From: Dermanyssus gallinae
Taxonomy: Eukaryota > Arthropoda > Arachnida > Mesostigmata > Dermanyssidae
NCBI GenBank assembly: GCA_003439945.1
Contig: QVRM01005202.1
Location: 574,001-638,000 of the forward strand
Direction: 5' to 3'
DNA: 64,000 nucleotides
Shown here: positions 22,422-34,412 of the stretch, in pieces
Layout of the letters: every line of letters starts with the position of its first letter
Position numbering within the stretch: position 1 is the first letter of the stretch
Translations under genes and position numbers: made by a program
The notes under the pieces: generated by a model
What the model was told of the DNA's origin: nothing
Database searches by the model: none
The model's input: only the letters and a program-made list of their open reading frames with translations

Positions 22422-23873
22422 GTCCGCTGGCCGTCATTGTCTCACAACTGCTGAGTTTTACGTTGACAATTCGTTTATCTATAGCTCCTCTATGCCTTGC
22501 TGTTCCACTTTCTAAAAAAAAAAATATATATATATATATTGTTACTGTGTTATACTATCTAATATATGCGGTATAATGCATTGTAAGCTGCCCGAGTGTA
22601 TGCAAGCTAATATGTGATCAATGAAGCTTTGCCGTCTGTGTTAATTGCTTTCATAGGTGACACAAGTTGCAGTCCGGGCGACGGATATTTTGTATTTGTC
22701 ATATATAGACAGTTTGATAAAAAGAGCTTACAACACAATACTTAAAATGACATGAGTTCTTGTACGGTGGCTCTCAGTGCATTGGCTTTGCATTTGTTGT
22801 GAGGTGGAATCAGTCGATGACAAATTCTCCTCAAAATTTACAAAAATAATGGTTTTTACTGATGTTTGTTTATTAATCTAATGTATGTATATACAAGTCA
22901 ATCTGGTACTCTTCACTTATCCTGCAATCATGACACATCGACTTTAATTGTCCAGACACTGGTGGTGGTCATTGCAGATGAATATAGGCATCATTCGAGA
23001 GTAGGCCTTTATGTGTAAGTGGTTTTGGCTTATTTAGCAGACACTTATAGCGTACTCTGAGGAAAAATATACTGAAATCGTGTATATAAGAATTCAGGCA
23101 TTTTCCGGCACTTGTATCGATGTGAGATTAAGTAAGGGGTAGGGTTGTAGTGTATTTTAGCTTTTAAAATTGCTTTCAGTGATATATGTTAAATTTGTAT
23201 CGTTAAATTTGATCCATGCGCGCGTCATTTCTGAATGTCGAGAAGGAATAATAGGTAAAAAAAGAAAGTTGTGCAAATTAAACGATTGAAATTAAAGCAT
23301 ATACAATTGGATTGGGCAATGTTACGGCAACGAAGAACAGTAACATTAATAATATTGAATAATAGTAATGTACTTAATTATAACTTCGTTCATGTAGCAT
23401 AGAAACCCGCATTATATATATTCTCCACCGGTTGTAGGTTGAATTGACTGAACAGGTCACGAACCCAATTTCTTCGCCTCTTAGAAAAAATGGCTCTAAG
23501 TTCAGCTTGTAAAACACTGCGTTGTACACAATTGGAGCGGATGATGTCGATTTGTTCTTGGAATTGTTTTTGGAGACCACGACCTTGCATTTATTGCTCA
23601 CCAGATCTACATATTCGGCCTTACCAGCACAGTCGGCTTCAACATTGCAGTTTGTAGAAACATCACTTTCTGGAGACGGCACATCTACAAAAACTTTATT
23701 TACGCTAGCAATTACTATCTTCTCGTTAGCTACTATTTACGTGAATATATATAGCAAAATAATTGAATTGTTATATATGTATATATATACATATATATAT
23801 ATATTTAAAAATATATATATATATAGCAAAATATATGTGCATAACTTTTACTTGTGCGCTTTATACCTTTCAG
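20816..23873. other. gene-poor stretch upstream of SLX9
   Basis: AT-rich with (TA)n runs at about 22298-22341 and 22387-22419. A minus-strand open frame at 23374-23682 includes CNVEADCAGKAEYVDLV after a good acceptor-like tract and could be an exon of a Cys-containing secreted protein, but no partner exon was found. Part of 23.1-23.87 kb probably holds the SLX9 promoter or a non-coding first exon. Confidence 0.35.
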
Positions 23874-23894
23874 TTAACTGCGGATCAAGCCATC

Positions 23895-26379
23895 ATGGCC
23901 AAGGCCAAAAGCCGCCGGGTGAAGTATCTCCTCTCTGCAAAGAAACGAGGAGGCGCCGCGACCTTGACAAATGCCGCCGCTCTCGCAGCCAGAAAGTCGA
24001 ATTTAAGCTCTAAACAACAGGCCGGACACAGTGACAGCAAAGATGACCTCAACCCGATGGAGTGCCGCACGCCGGCAAATGTGGTATGGTCGCTCCGTAG
24101 AAATATTGTATTATATATAGAGAAACACATATATACATATATTTTGTCCGATATATAGCATTAGTGCAAACATGCACGCATCACACACACTATGAGCATA
24201 TGGCTATAGAGATGGCACATATTATGTACAAATACGTTCACGTGCATAGCTTTTGGATGCATACGTGAGCTTTATGGTTGGAACCGAATTACGTTGAAGT
24301 TGGTAACAATCGTCGCTTTTTGTGTTGGCAGGAGGGGTCAATCGCAGGTCCACCGGAGGGATCGATCGTGAATCCTTTCACCGGCCTCAAATTCGACCGA
24401 ACCAAATTGAATGTGAACATTCCGCCACCTGAAGAATGGGACCGCAAGACTGTGGTGCGTCGTTGTTGTGGTTGCTGTAGCTGTTGTGATCATTGTTACG
24501 TTTAGCACCAATAAGTTTATTTTTAAATATTATTTATTGGTATTGCTGCTGTGTATGTGGTTTTAATTTGATTATTGACAGAATGTGGATTACCGTGTCG
24601 TTCAGGTGAAGTTGTTTTGTTTGTTATGCACGTTGCCGGCAAAAGTGCTTTTCTCTTATTGTATTTTTATAAGATGATACCTTTGATATAGCAGTTGACA
24701 CTGTAGTTAAGCGTCGCCGCCTAGATATTCATCTTAGTATTACTGCTGCTAAGTAATTTTGTGTTTGTATACTGCCGTTTAATTGTTGCAGGTACATATT
24801 CATAAGGAGATTACGAAAGGCCGGAATAAGAAAGAAAAGGCCAAAATGAAGCGGGTGCTACTTCTAAAGCGGCTTGAGGCTACTCGCCAGCTCGAACTCG
24901 ATATCAAGGTATCACACATACTTCCAGTCCCATACGTTTTTTTTTTAAGATAGAGGGGTTAAGTATTACTTAGGACGTGCACTGAACTCTCTGAGAGTTG
25001 CTAACAAAATGTACGTCAGCGACCTCAAAGTACACAACGACTATGGCCGGACTGAACAGAAAGCAACCAAGTGTATATTGAATCACAAGCCAACCGGGTG
25101 AAAATCTCGACGTCGAAGTGGTGTGCGGTGCTAAAAACCATGCCTGACGACTACTATACTACAACCTAGACGGTACCTATCGTTTAGATCAAAACTTTTC
25201 GGGTCTTATAATAAAAGTAAACGTTTACAAAGATTTAGAAGTACCATTTGATCGCCAACTAAAGTTCCGCTACCGTGTAGTTGTGACAGCAGCGCACGGA
25301 TGTGCCACCTTCTTCCTAGGGCGTTTATAATACAGGATCCGTAAATGTTTCTAAGATTCTATGAGTCTATAATCGTACAAGAATGGAGTACAGCGCTCAA
25401 GTTTAAGCGCCCTTTTATGGAAGAACAACACTACTGCAAAGAGTCCAAGAACAAATCCGTGATCAGGTTAAACAATACATTAATTTCAGACTATTTTGGT
25501 TAGACCGACTAACCTGCAGAGAGGCGTCATTGTCCACGCATTTCCGGTTGCCAATGTGAACATAGTTATTCACGCCGGGCACGTGAACACCATATCATAT
25601 GAAATTTGTTAAAACCCTTTGTCCAATAAAGGGAACTTGTGAGTACTTGAAGAGTATTGAATAGGACCAATGGACAATTGGAAAGCGTAGCGACATTGGA
25701 TCCCACCGGGTGAGCTTGTCAAGGAAGATCTACCCCGAATACAAGCAAATTTGAGCACAGCAGCATTTCTACCGCAGATTTCGTATTATATAGTACTAGC
25801 AACATCTTCGAATAAAATAGGATGTATACATAATATCACGAATTGCACCTCTTAATATAATATTATAAGTAATAGTAATAAGCAGTAACTCAATAACGTA
25901 TAACATTCTCATTTATTTGATTTGGTCATGAAATGCTAAGTATTTTATTCCTTTTGGTTTTTTAGTATTCCAGTGGAACGCTATTGCTACTACTAGTACT
26001 AACAAAAGTAGAACCAGTGTTTTAACTGAATACGAGCGAAATATAGTTTTACATCTAGTCGGTTATTCGGCTTTGAGGCAACTGAAAGAAGACCCGTCAG
26101 AGCAGCATTCGGCGGACTAAACATCGGGAACATACAAACCTAGAAATCTGACCGGATTGATTATTTGCCTGTAACTAGCAATTTTAGCTTAGTATAGAAA
26201 TGCTGCAGATTATCAGAAACGCGCTCGGTATGTCTTTAATAAAAGCCACTGACTGAAAGCTTTTGCTGTTGCACAGTGGGCTCTCCTTAGGCTCGTATAT
26301 AAAGTTTATCGCATTTATGTATGCGCTATGGCTATAAATAAAATCTGTACAAAGAGGTAATCATGGATATGTGTCGCGT

Positions 26380-26422
<43 letters not shown>

Positions 26423-27083
26423 CTATATTTTCAGGACCGCAAACGTCGTGAGCAGACAGTGATCACGAAGGATTTGAGGCCTCTGCTGGATTCATTGCCC
26501 TCGGTCGATATGAAGTTTCATCAAGCGTCAGAGGTACGTCTTGGTAGTACGTAAAGACAGCTTAATTCATCAATTCAATTAATGATTGCATCCGAGTTGA
26601 GACGTCTCGCGCCACAGATGTTTGCAGGGCCTCGAACGGGTTGGCTGGCCGTTGCTCTAACCGCAAAGCTCTCCAGATGGTTAATGATCCTTATGCGTGT
26701 TTTCGAATAAAGCATCTTTCTCGTTTTGCTTTCTCGTTGTTGCTCCGTTTGACCCGCATCGACGACTAGGGTGCTTTTCTTTCATGACTGCTTTAATTAG
26801 TCTTAACGAAACAGCGGCGCCATCTGCTCTTATCATCATGCTGGAAAATGATTTGGAAATGCTTTATCGTTTACCTGAGAGAAAAATAAATAATCGATTC
26901 TATAGGTCAAAGCGGTATCGTTTTTTTCAAACACTTGTGCGCTGACCATGAAACTCGTATGTTTCTTATTTCAGAAAACAACAGGAGCTCAAGACCGTAA
27001 GAAGTTAAATCCGTCTAAGTTTAAAAAAGACAGAAACTCCATGAAGTCTAAACAGAAACACAAAGAAATGTAAGTAGACATTG

Positions 27084-27125
<42 letters not shown>

Positions 27126-27350
27126 ATTAAATTGATTTTTACTAATAAATATTGGCGGGCTAATATTAATTTCTAGTAATTCGTTTATAGCATAGACAGA
27201 TTAAAAACGCTTAGATATATCTTAATTTGAATGCCTAGCTGTATAATAAGTACGTAAATATTACGTAAGCCCAAGTATACTGTATTTATGTATGTATATA
27301 TGTGGTTAAGTTCATCAGCTTTCCGAAGTTGTATGCTGTTTACACCACGC

Positions 27351-27405
<55 letters not shown>

Positions 27406-27700
27406 TTACTCTTATAGCTAAAATGTAACTGTTCAAGTCTTACTTGGAGTCTACCCGATTGTGCCGGTAAGTATGAATATTCTTCCGGACATTTAGCGTG
27501 TGCATTGTTGTCACTAAATTAGGCTGATCGATGGCAATTTCAGGTTGAAGGATATGGCCATATTCAAGCAAGTTCTGGAAGACGCACATTTTAAGGACAA
27601 TCCCACCGAGACGATGCTTAACCACGTGACGTTATTCGTCCAAAAAGAGTACCTTGATATGCAAAGAGCTAAGAAAGAGGCTCAATCCGAAACTGTTTAG
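23895..27700 (+). CDS. SLX9: ribosome biogenesis protein SLX9 / FAM207A homologue
   Basis: Six coding exons with GT/AG borders and matching phases: 23895-24083, 24332-24454, 24792-24908, 26435-26533, 26975-27069, 27544-27700; 780 nt, 259 aa. The family acts in nucleolar pre-40S subunit maturation and export (known for yeast Slx9; FAM207A is the human member, about 230 aa). What identifies it is a basic N terminus (MAKAKSRRVKYLLSAKKR), a central NPFTGLKFDRTKLNV segment, the conserved basic helix KKEKAKMKRVLLLKRLEATR, then RKRREQTVITKDLRPLLDSLP, and a C-terminal helix (MAIFKQVLEDAHFKDNP ... LFVQKEYLDMQ). All three blocks match the order in FAM207A. The ATG follows an acceptor (exon from about 23874), so a 5' UTR exon probably lies upstream. 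Donors of exons 1 and 2 are ambiguous by one codon (GTG|GT). Introns carry TA and CT microsatellites and a LINE remnant. Confidence 0.88.
24990..25650 (+). mobile_element. LINE reverse-transcriptase C-terminal remnant in SLX9 intron 3
   Basis: Across shifting plus-strand frames the translation reads YYNLDGT, then AAHGCATFFL, then RMEYSAQV-x-APFYGRTTLLQRVQ and WLDRLTCREA. This is the usual order after the RT active site in CR1/Jockey-like LINEs (the 'leEYasp-vW-p-...-le-vQ' region). Many stops and frameshifts show long decay. The boundaries are approximate. Confidence 0.5.
26374..26417. repeat. (CT)n microsatellite in SLX9 intron 3
   Basis: About 20 CT units end 17 bases before the exon 4 acceptor at 26434 and extend its polypyrimidine tract. 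Confidence 0.92.
27349..27403. repeat. (TA)n microsatellite in SLX9 intron 5
   Basis: About 55 bp of pure TA repeat; a shorter one lies at 27096-27120. Confidence 0.95.
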
Positions 27701-27756
27701 AGTCGTGTCAATCTTTGCTCTTTGAGCTCATGGATCGATAGCCATGTGAAACCCTC

Positions 27757-27762
27757 AATAAA
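27757..27762 (+). promoter_or_regulatory. SLX9 polyadenylation signal
   Basis: AATAAA lies 57 bases after the SLX9 stop codon, the first such hexamer downstream. Confidence 0.65.
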
Positions 27763-27769
27763 GGGCTCA

Positions 27770-29050
27770 TGACTGATAAACCTCTTGTTGTAATTTTTGG
27801 GTTTATATATATCACTTTTATTCTTTACCAACAAAATATATGTGTGTGGGATTATATCACGTGTTATTTCATCTCTACCGTGAGAGCCGTATGTGCCACT
27901 GTTGTTGATCACTTCTGTTTGGAATCCCTTTTTTTCCCTGGCAACCAACGGTCGCCGCATTCAATTTGCGTGGCAAATACTTAATGGACACCACTGAACG
28001 AGCTCAGTTGTACGAACCACTTCTCTTTCGTCACCGCAGTAATAAACACTACACCGTCAACCGTCAAAAAGACGGTAGCTAACTAAGTAAGGCAAGCTGT
28101 TTGTTTTTCTACAAGTATTCTCCTTGTTCTCTAGTTTTGGTATAGAATGTACGGTCATTCGGGGCAATGCCCGCCTTAACATACGCCGGTCAAACATAGT
28201 ACTGCGTTTGGGCCTGTTTGAGAAAACACTCAAACACAATTTTGATTCGCGAACTCGCGACGCTGTATTTGTAGGAATGGCAATGTCTTGCTTGTGTCTG
28301 ATCATTAGCATAGACTAATCCTAACCATATGTTGCCTCGCCTTTAGCAAATTTTATAGAATAGTTCGTCCAGCATTTCCGCTTGGTGATGATAAACGTAT
28401 TTAATAATTCTGTCTGTATTTATGGCCTGGCGTTTAACTACGGCCAAAGTTTGAAAAATTATCGCGAAGTTTCAGATAATTCCTTGGCATTTTTTATGAA
28501 GGAGAAGGTATTTCTCTAGAATGCGGTGTTTGACATGAAAACCGCAACACGCTGGAATGTATGATTGTACTTTTTTAAAAGCTGTTACTCTTTTTCAGTA
28601 AAAATAATTACCGCCTCCTACCTACCTGCTAAATGCCTGAGCTCGATTTTTCAGCAGCCCCTCTTTTACGGATATCAACAAAAATCATTATTAGTGGAGT
28701 AATATACATGTATCGGCAAGTGGCTCCAAAGTGGCGCACAATCATCTATCTACTTAGGATGCAAACCTTTGCTCGAGTTCGTGAGCAAATCATTATGCAT
28801 GTAATACGGTATTCACACTCGTGCATTTTGCGATGTAGCTGATTACTGGCTTTGCTTGAAAGCGATACAAATCAAAATAGGGGTATAAACTGAACTTCGG
28901 ATATTAACCCAACGTTCGCATAGTCACAGCATTTGCATGGATGTGCGCTCATATACACATTGGTATTTAGGCAGTCGACTGACATTGATTGATACGTTAG
29001 CGCTTAACTAGATGAAGACCAGCTTCATTCTACGTTAGTTACGATATGGG
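27770..29050. other. intergenic space between convergent genes
   Basis: It separates the 3' end of SLX9 (+) from the 3' end of the next gene (-). AT-rich. No gene, RNA or repeat family was recognised. Confidence 0.5.
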
Positions 29051-29056
29051 TACATC

Positions 29057-30937
29057 TCAACCGAACAAGCCAAACTTCTTCTTCTTCTTTCCGCCTTTAT
29101 CGCCTTTCCCGCCCTTGTTTTTCTTGAAAAGCTTGCCGATTTTCCATTTGGACTTTACGGATTCTTGTTCCTCTTCCATGTTCTCCCATGAATCGTGGTA
29201 GTCATCGTGCATGTCATGCATAACGTGGTGCTGGTGAGACATCATCGGATACCTAAAAATGAAGCAGGGTATAAATCGAAATCTATAATTTAGCCTTAGC
29301 ATCCAGTATTGCCCATGCCCCCGGGTAAAAAGGTGCTCACTTCCCGACGCCAATGTCTAACTACACTCGATTTTGTCCATCCAAAGTGAACCATGTGCAC
29401 CCGCGCACAGCGTGGGTTCTTGAAAACGCGTGTAGTAATATCTTCACGAACTTTGGTACCTAGATAGGCTGGAATGGCTGAAATCAATGTGTATACGCTT
29501 AAAAGCACGACGGTTCTTTCAACGAACGTTAAGAAATGCGGTTCACGCTATTCTCTTTGCTAGTATGCTTCCTAGTTATATAGCACAACAAGCTCACGAG
29601 AATGTTGTGCTGTGTATGTGCGTATACGCATGCATATCGGAAGGGGACGAAGCAGTCACTTACTTGAAGATGTTGTAGAAATGATGGTGTGGTTTGGGCA
29701 TCATCATGGGCATCATCATTGGCATCATAGGCATCATTGGCTTTGGCTTCGGCGTCGTCGTCGTCATCATCGACATTGGAGTCTCCTCGGCGACCACCGG
29801 CTCTTTCTGCGAAACAGGGGTAAAAGATGCACAAAAGCGTACGTAGACAATCGCATACAGACCACCTTTTGACAGAACAACAATAACGACTATTGGTGTG
29901 TGGTGTCGCACCGCTATCCGCATACAATGCGGCACCGTGAATGATAATAGGCGTACAGAAAAAAAACGGAATTTCATTTGACTCTCACCAACACTCAGGT
30001 TACATAATGAAAGTTTATGCTACGAAGTTAAACTGCTTTCTATATAGGTATAGCGAGTAAACTTGATGTCATTCAACGCGTGTAGTACGCCTGTGGCTAA
30101 AACCTTTCAATATGTTTGCGTCCATATGACTCCCTTCGGCACGGCAGCGATGATCATTGTTTTAAGGTGATTGTCCGGGAGTAAATTACAGGCATAACCA
30201 AATCCACTTATCCTAAGTTTTTTCTCGGGTCACCTCTGCCCATGGCCATATGCGTGTTTTCTCCCTTACTAGACGTCTATGAACTTGCTCCAGCAGTGGA
30301 AAGTAGCAGCAGGCGCAACGCTCAAATCTAAGAGATCAACGAAGAAGAGCAAACTCTATGTACTCTAGCTGGATTCGATCCCATGCCTGGCAGTGTCTTG
30401 GCTTCTTAGAACGGTCCTGTCTAACCCACCATCGCTACCGCCAACGCTCGTACTAACAAGCGCGTGTCGGCGAGATTCGGCCACAGTAAATTTCCTCGAA
30501 AGCTCAATACATCGTCTGAAATGAGTTTCGTAGGCAGAGCACCATTGAACGGATCTCGATGAGAAAAAACGTATACACTTGCATACGTGGGGAGAAGGTC
30601 ACACTGGTTGGTGGCTGAAGCGCGTAGTTGTAGTCAACCTGCAACTGACCTGCTTCTGTTCGTCTGTTGGCTCGACGACATGACAGCCGTTCAACGAGTG
30701 AACCTTTTCGAACACAATCGGCCGGGGGTTCGGCCGATGAACATGCGGCTGTACGATATGAACCGGCCTCGGGGGCGGGAGCGGGCGATGTACGAAGACA
30801 GCTGGAGGCGGTGGCGGGGGCAGTGGTGCGACTACACGGTGTACCACCTTGAACAACAACCATACAACAAGCAAGCCAAACCAAGCACAACAACAACAAC
30901 AACAACAAAAACGACAGCAGTAATTACGTCTGTGGTT
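29057..30937 (-). CDS. Pro/Met/His/Lys-rich low-complexity protein, probably secreted
   Basis: Three joined minus-strand exons: 30650-30847 or further 5', 29664-29806, and 29057-29252, with phases 0 and 2 matching across the joins. The order of segments is a polyproline/His-Arg-Pro part ([20 protein letters not shown]), a Met-Pro block (KPMMPMMPMMMPMMMPKP), His/Asp-rich YPMMSHQHHVMHDMHDDYHD, an acidic linker, and a Lys/Gly tail ending KKKKKFGLFG. At least 178 aa. Function unknown; the Met and His clusters could bind metal, which is inference. The 5' end is uncertain. The frame runs upstream through a Cys-rich hydrophobic stretch (AWFGLLVVWLLFKVV) that could be a signal sequence. An ATG at 31017-31019 with a strong donor (CGT|gtaagt at 30984) could be exon 1, but the implied intron of 46 bp is very short. 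It neighbours another polyproline gene on the same strand. Confidence 0.6.
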
Positions 30938-31866
30938 CTTTCGAAATGATTTAAGAAGCCAGCTAGATGAAATACACACTTACACGTATCGGTGTCATCA
31001 TGACCATACGCATCAGCATCGTTAACGTAATTGACTATGAATCAAATATAATACCTAATATGTACAAACATGTCCTCCTATTTTATTAGAAATTAATTGA
31101 AGGATTGCATGAGCAAATAAAAATATATACGGGCTGAATATGAGAAGGGGTGACGAGACAGAACTTGCTTGATTATAATTTTTTTTAGCTTGAGTGATAA
31201 TTTGTTTCCAGTGCTTTAGCGTACGTACCCTCTACTACAGCTACACACTTTAGGAGTATTGCAGATTTAACTTAATTGACTGGCGAGCATATTAACAATG
31301 ATATTCATATATAAGAACAAAAACTACTAAAAATACAAAGATGAGAAAACAGCAACCTTTTTTTGTTGTACTAGAATAATGGTACAAGTATAACAACGTA
31401 AACTGAGTACATGACTTCCGTGGCCTAGCGGACAACCGTAACCCGATGTGGGACATTTAGACTGACTTATCAGAAAGCGAGTATAGTTGACCAACTATCG
31501 CATGACGCGGCGAAGGTGGCTCGCGTCGACGTCAAGTCGTGTCTATAATACAATAAATCATGTGTGTTATCTCAGCACGACGCAAAGCGGGCGGGCTTGT
31601 TCTTTACGCAAACTAATAGTTTAGAATAGATAATTTTGCCATTGTTTTAATGATGATGATTCATATTAATTAGCTTATTATTGCATCGGAGGACGGCACA
31701 CTAAATTGACCCGCAATTTGTGCGCGATAAGTGTGAGTTGGATCTCGGCAGCGTACATAAGGAGCCCGGGACCGATGACTTGTTTCTTGGGTAAGCCATT
31801 TGTTCATAGAAGTAGTACTTAGGTACGTTTATAGGAGTATTACTAATATCGATATCACTAATATTA
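30938..31866. other. intergenic, no supported gene
   Basis: AT-rich, with CAA repeats near 30888-30908 translating as poly-Leu or poly-Cys on the minus strand. An A-box-like tggcctagcgg at 31421-31431 has no B box downstream. No other feature was recognised. Confidence 0.4.
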
Positions 31867-31867
31867 G

Positions 31868-32072
<205 letters not shown>

Positions 32073-32128
32073 GTTTATAATACTAGTAATAGTATTTTTT
32101 ACTGCAATTAGTAATATTGTGATTAATA

Positions 32129-33984
32129 TCATTCATAACCGATTACCCTGTGAATAATCAGCGGCGCTGGCGGTGGTGGGGGCGGAGGCGGTGGGTGCGC
32201 AGCGAACACCAGGGTCGGCGGAGGCGGCCTCTGAATGAGCACAGGCGGCCGAATGAGAAGGGGCGCAGTCGCGACCCGAATCACGTGCGCCGGGGGTGGC
32301 GGAGGCGGCGGTGGCAGCCTATGGACGTGCAGCAGGGGAGCAGCCGGTCCATTAATGTGAACCAGTGGCGGACGAACCGGGACCGCATGTCTGGTCACCA
32401 CGCGTGGTACCGCGTAGGGCGCCGGCAATGGCGGCCGTAGTAGGAACTGAGGTGGGGGTGGAGGCGGAGGTAGAGGTGGGGGCGGCAGAGGGGCAACGGC
32501 GAGTGGTCGCAACACTGGGCGTGCGACAAGGGGCGCGGCGTGCACAAGCGTGGGCGCTGGACGTCGATGTACCACCACGGGATGGACACGGTGGGCCGGA
32601 ATAGGATGAGGAGGTGGTGGAGGTAGCGGTGGGGGTGGTGGGGGATGATGCCACACGCGAACGGGTGCGACGGGTGGTGGTGGTGGTGGTGGCGGCGGTG
32701 GTGGTGGTGGGGGAGAATGATGCCACACGCGAACGGGGGCGACGGGTGGTGGTGGTGGTGGTGGAGGCTGATGCCATACGCGAAGAGGCGCCACGGCAGC
32801 TGGGGGCGGAGGAGGTGCTAGGAGTACTGGCGGTGGTTGCGCCACCACTGTGGCGGCTGGTGGCGCTAAGACAACGGGCGCAGGATTGGCGGCTACGAAC
32901 GCCGGATGCACCGGGTGGAAGTAGGGATGATGAAATGCCCCTGGAGGCGGAAGGTACGCGGCCGCGTGCACTGTACCCGATGCCTCACTGTCCTGTCCTT
33001 GGTCGCCTTGCTTCGTCAATGGCTGCCGCTGCCGATGCTTACTGCCACCACCCGCAGCAGCAGCAGCGGCAGGTCCGTTATCGTTGTCATTGTTGTCAAC
33101 GAGGTTGAATTTCTCCGACTTGTCGTTGGCATTAGCTGATAATGATGCTGCTGCTGATGATGACAAGCTCGGAACCGAGTTTTCCTGCTCCTGTGATAAC
33201 TCTTCAGATGAAGCTGGCTGATCGGACGAAGCGGGTGTGCCATGGCTGCATACAACAGCCAGAGCCACAAGAAAGACCACTTCCTGAAAGAAGGCGTAGT
33301 TTATCTGAGACCTGTTCTGGACAGACCTATTCTGTAGGGAAGGAACAATGAGCCATGGATAAAACAAAGCAAACCAACAAACGCAAATAAATAAAGGACG
33401 ATGACGACGGCTAATGAACTCGTAATATCCGGCCACTCTGGCACACGCTTAAATACTTGCTGTTTATGCTATGGAGTCGTCTCGTGCCTCAATATGTTAA
33501 ACGAAACTAAACACAATTACATGCACAATCGTCGTTCGAATCACATAAGCGAATATGGGCGGATGCGTGCAAACACGCCCAACATTTTCTCTTTTCAGCA
33601 AGACGTTTACGAGTAGTAGTTAAAATAGCTGAATCTGTCGCGTATCTAATAATGACGTCTCGAAGCGTATGACGACGAGCGATAACGACCGATGGGTGAC
33701 CAGTCGTTTTGTGATTCGTAACTACATGTACAATGTATCCTCGTGAACACCACCAGCACTGATATCAAAATGAAAGACACTAATCACACATCGCATGTAT
33801 CCGTTGGAAGAGAGCAGTAGCAGCAGCAGAGGTCTATATCTTATGCATATCAATAACAAGAGGCTGCTATTGAGCATACTGCGCCGCAAATGCTCCCATC
33901 GACACGCACATCCACTGATTTAACAAGCACGAGCACACTAGGGTAAGCACTAAGTAGGATCCGTACCTTGTGTGCCACCCACAT
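32129..33984 (-). CDS. secreted polyproline protein with VAPxRVWH repeats
   Basis: Two coding exons on the minus strand. Exon 1 (33967-33984) encodes only MWVAHK and ends AAG|gtacgg. Exon 2 (33283-32129) follows tctttcag and is in phase 0. The joined product is 390 aa. Its signal peptide is MWVAHK plus [15 protein letters not shown], with cleavage probably near SHG/TPA. A Ser/Glu/Asn-rich spacer follows, then about 270 residues of Pro/Val/His/Arg-rich sequence. Within it [18 protein letters not shown] and VAPVRVWHH alternate with runs of 8-14 prolines. A six-codon first exon that splits the signal peptide is a common layout of arthropod cuticle genes. The role is presumably structural and extracellular (cuticle or secreted matrix). 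It lacks the chitin-binding R&R consensus. GC-rich relative to its surroundings. Confidence 0.75.
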
Positions 33985-34013
33985 GTTTGACGTTCGCTGC
34001 AGACGTTATGCTG

Positions 34014-34049
34014 CAGTGACGATGTCGAGCCGGAGTCGGTACCTTTATG
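34014..34049 (-). promoter_or_regulatory. core promoter of the polyproline gene
   Basis: On the minus strand CATAAA (34049-34044, within acataaaggt) stands 32 bases before the A of TCACTG (34019-34014), an arthropod-type initiator variant. The start codon follows at 33984. Spacing is ideal for a TATA box; the elements are inferred from sequence only. Confidence 0.45.
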
Positions 34050-34257
34050 TAGTCCCAGGTCGAACGCTAATGTCGAGAGGTCCTGTCGGTATGGGTGGTG
34101 GTCCGTCTCCCACGCCGTAAGTGAGGAATCATCCACCATCATCTACCCATTGGGGGTAGATGCTCAACCGGGCAACCGCACGCACTTCGGCGACGACTAC
34201 GACGACGATGACTTTGGTAAGGCGATTCCCAGTCGCTGGCGATGAATGACGGCAACT

Positions 34258-34412
34258 GCAACAACACATGCAAAAACAACAACAACAACGCCAGCGACGA
34301 CAACAACAACACTAGCTGCAACAACAACAGCAACAACATTAGCAGCAACATCAACAGCAACAACAACAACATTAGCAGTAACAACAACAACACCAACACC
34401 AACGACGACAGC
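34258..34412. repeat. interrupted (AAC)n repeat
   Basis: Trinucleotide repeat of aac with agc and gac variants. Confidence 0.9.

Noticed and set aside
30984..31019. Exon 1 of the Met/His-rich gene (ATG at 31019, donor CGT|gtaagt)
   Set aside because: The donor is strong and the phase fits, but the implied 46-bp intron is shorter than usual for animals, so it is only mentioned as an option.
31418..31440. tRNA gene start (tggcctagcgg)
   Set aside because: A good A box but no B box or acceptor stem at the right distance.
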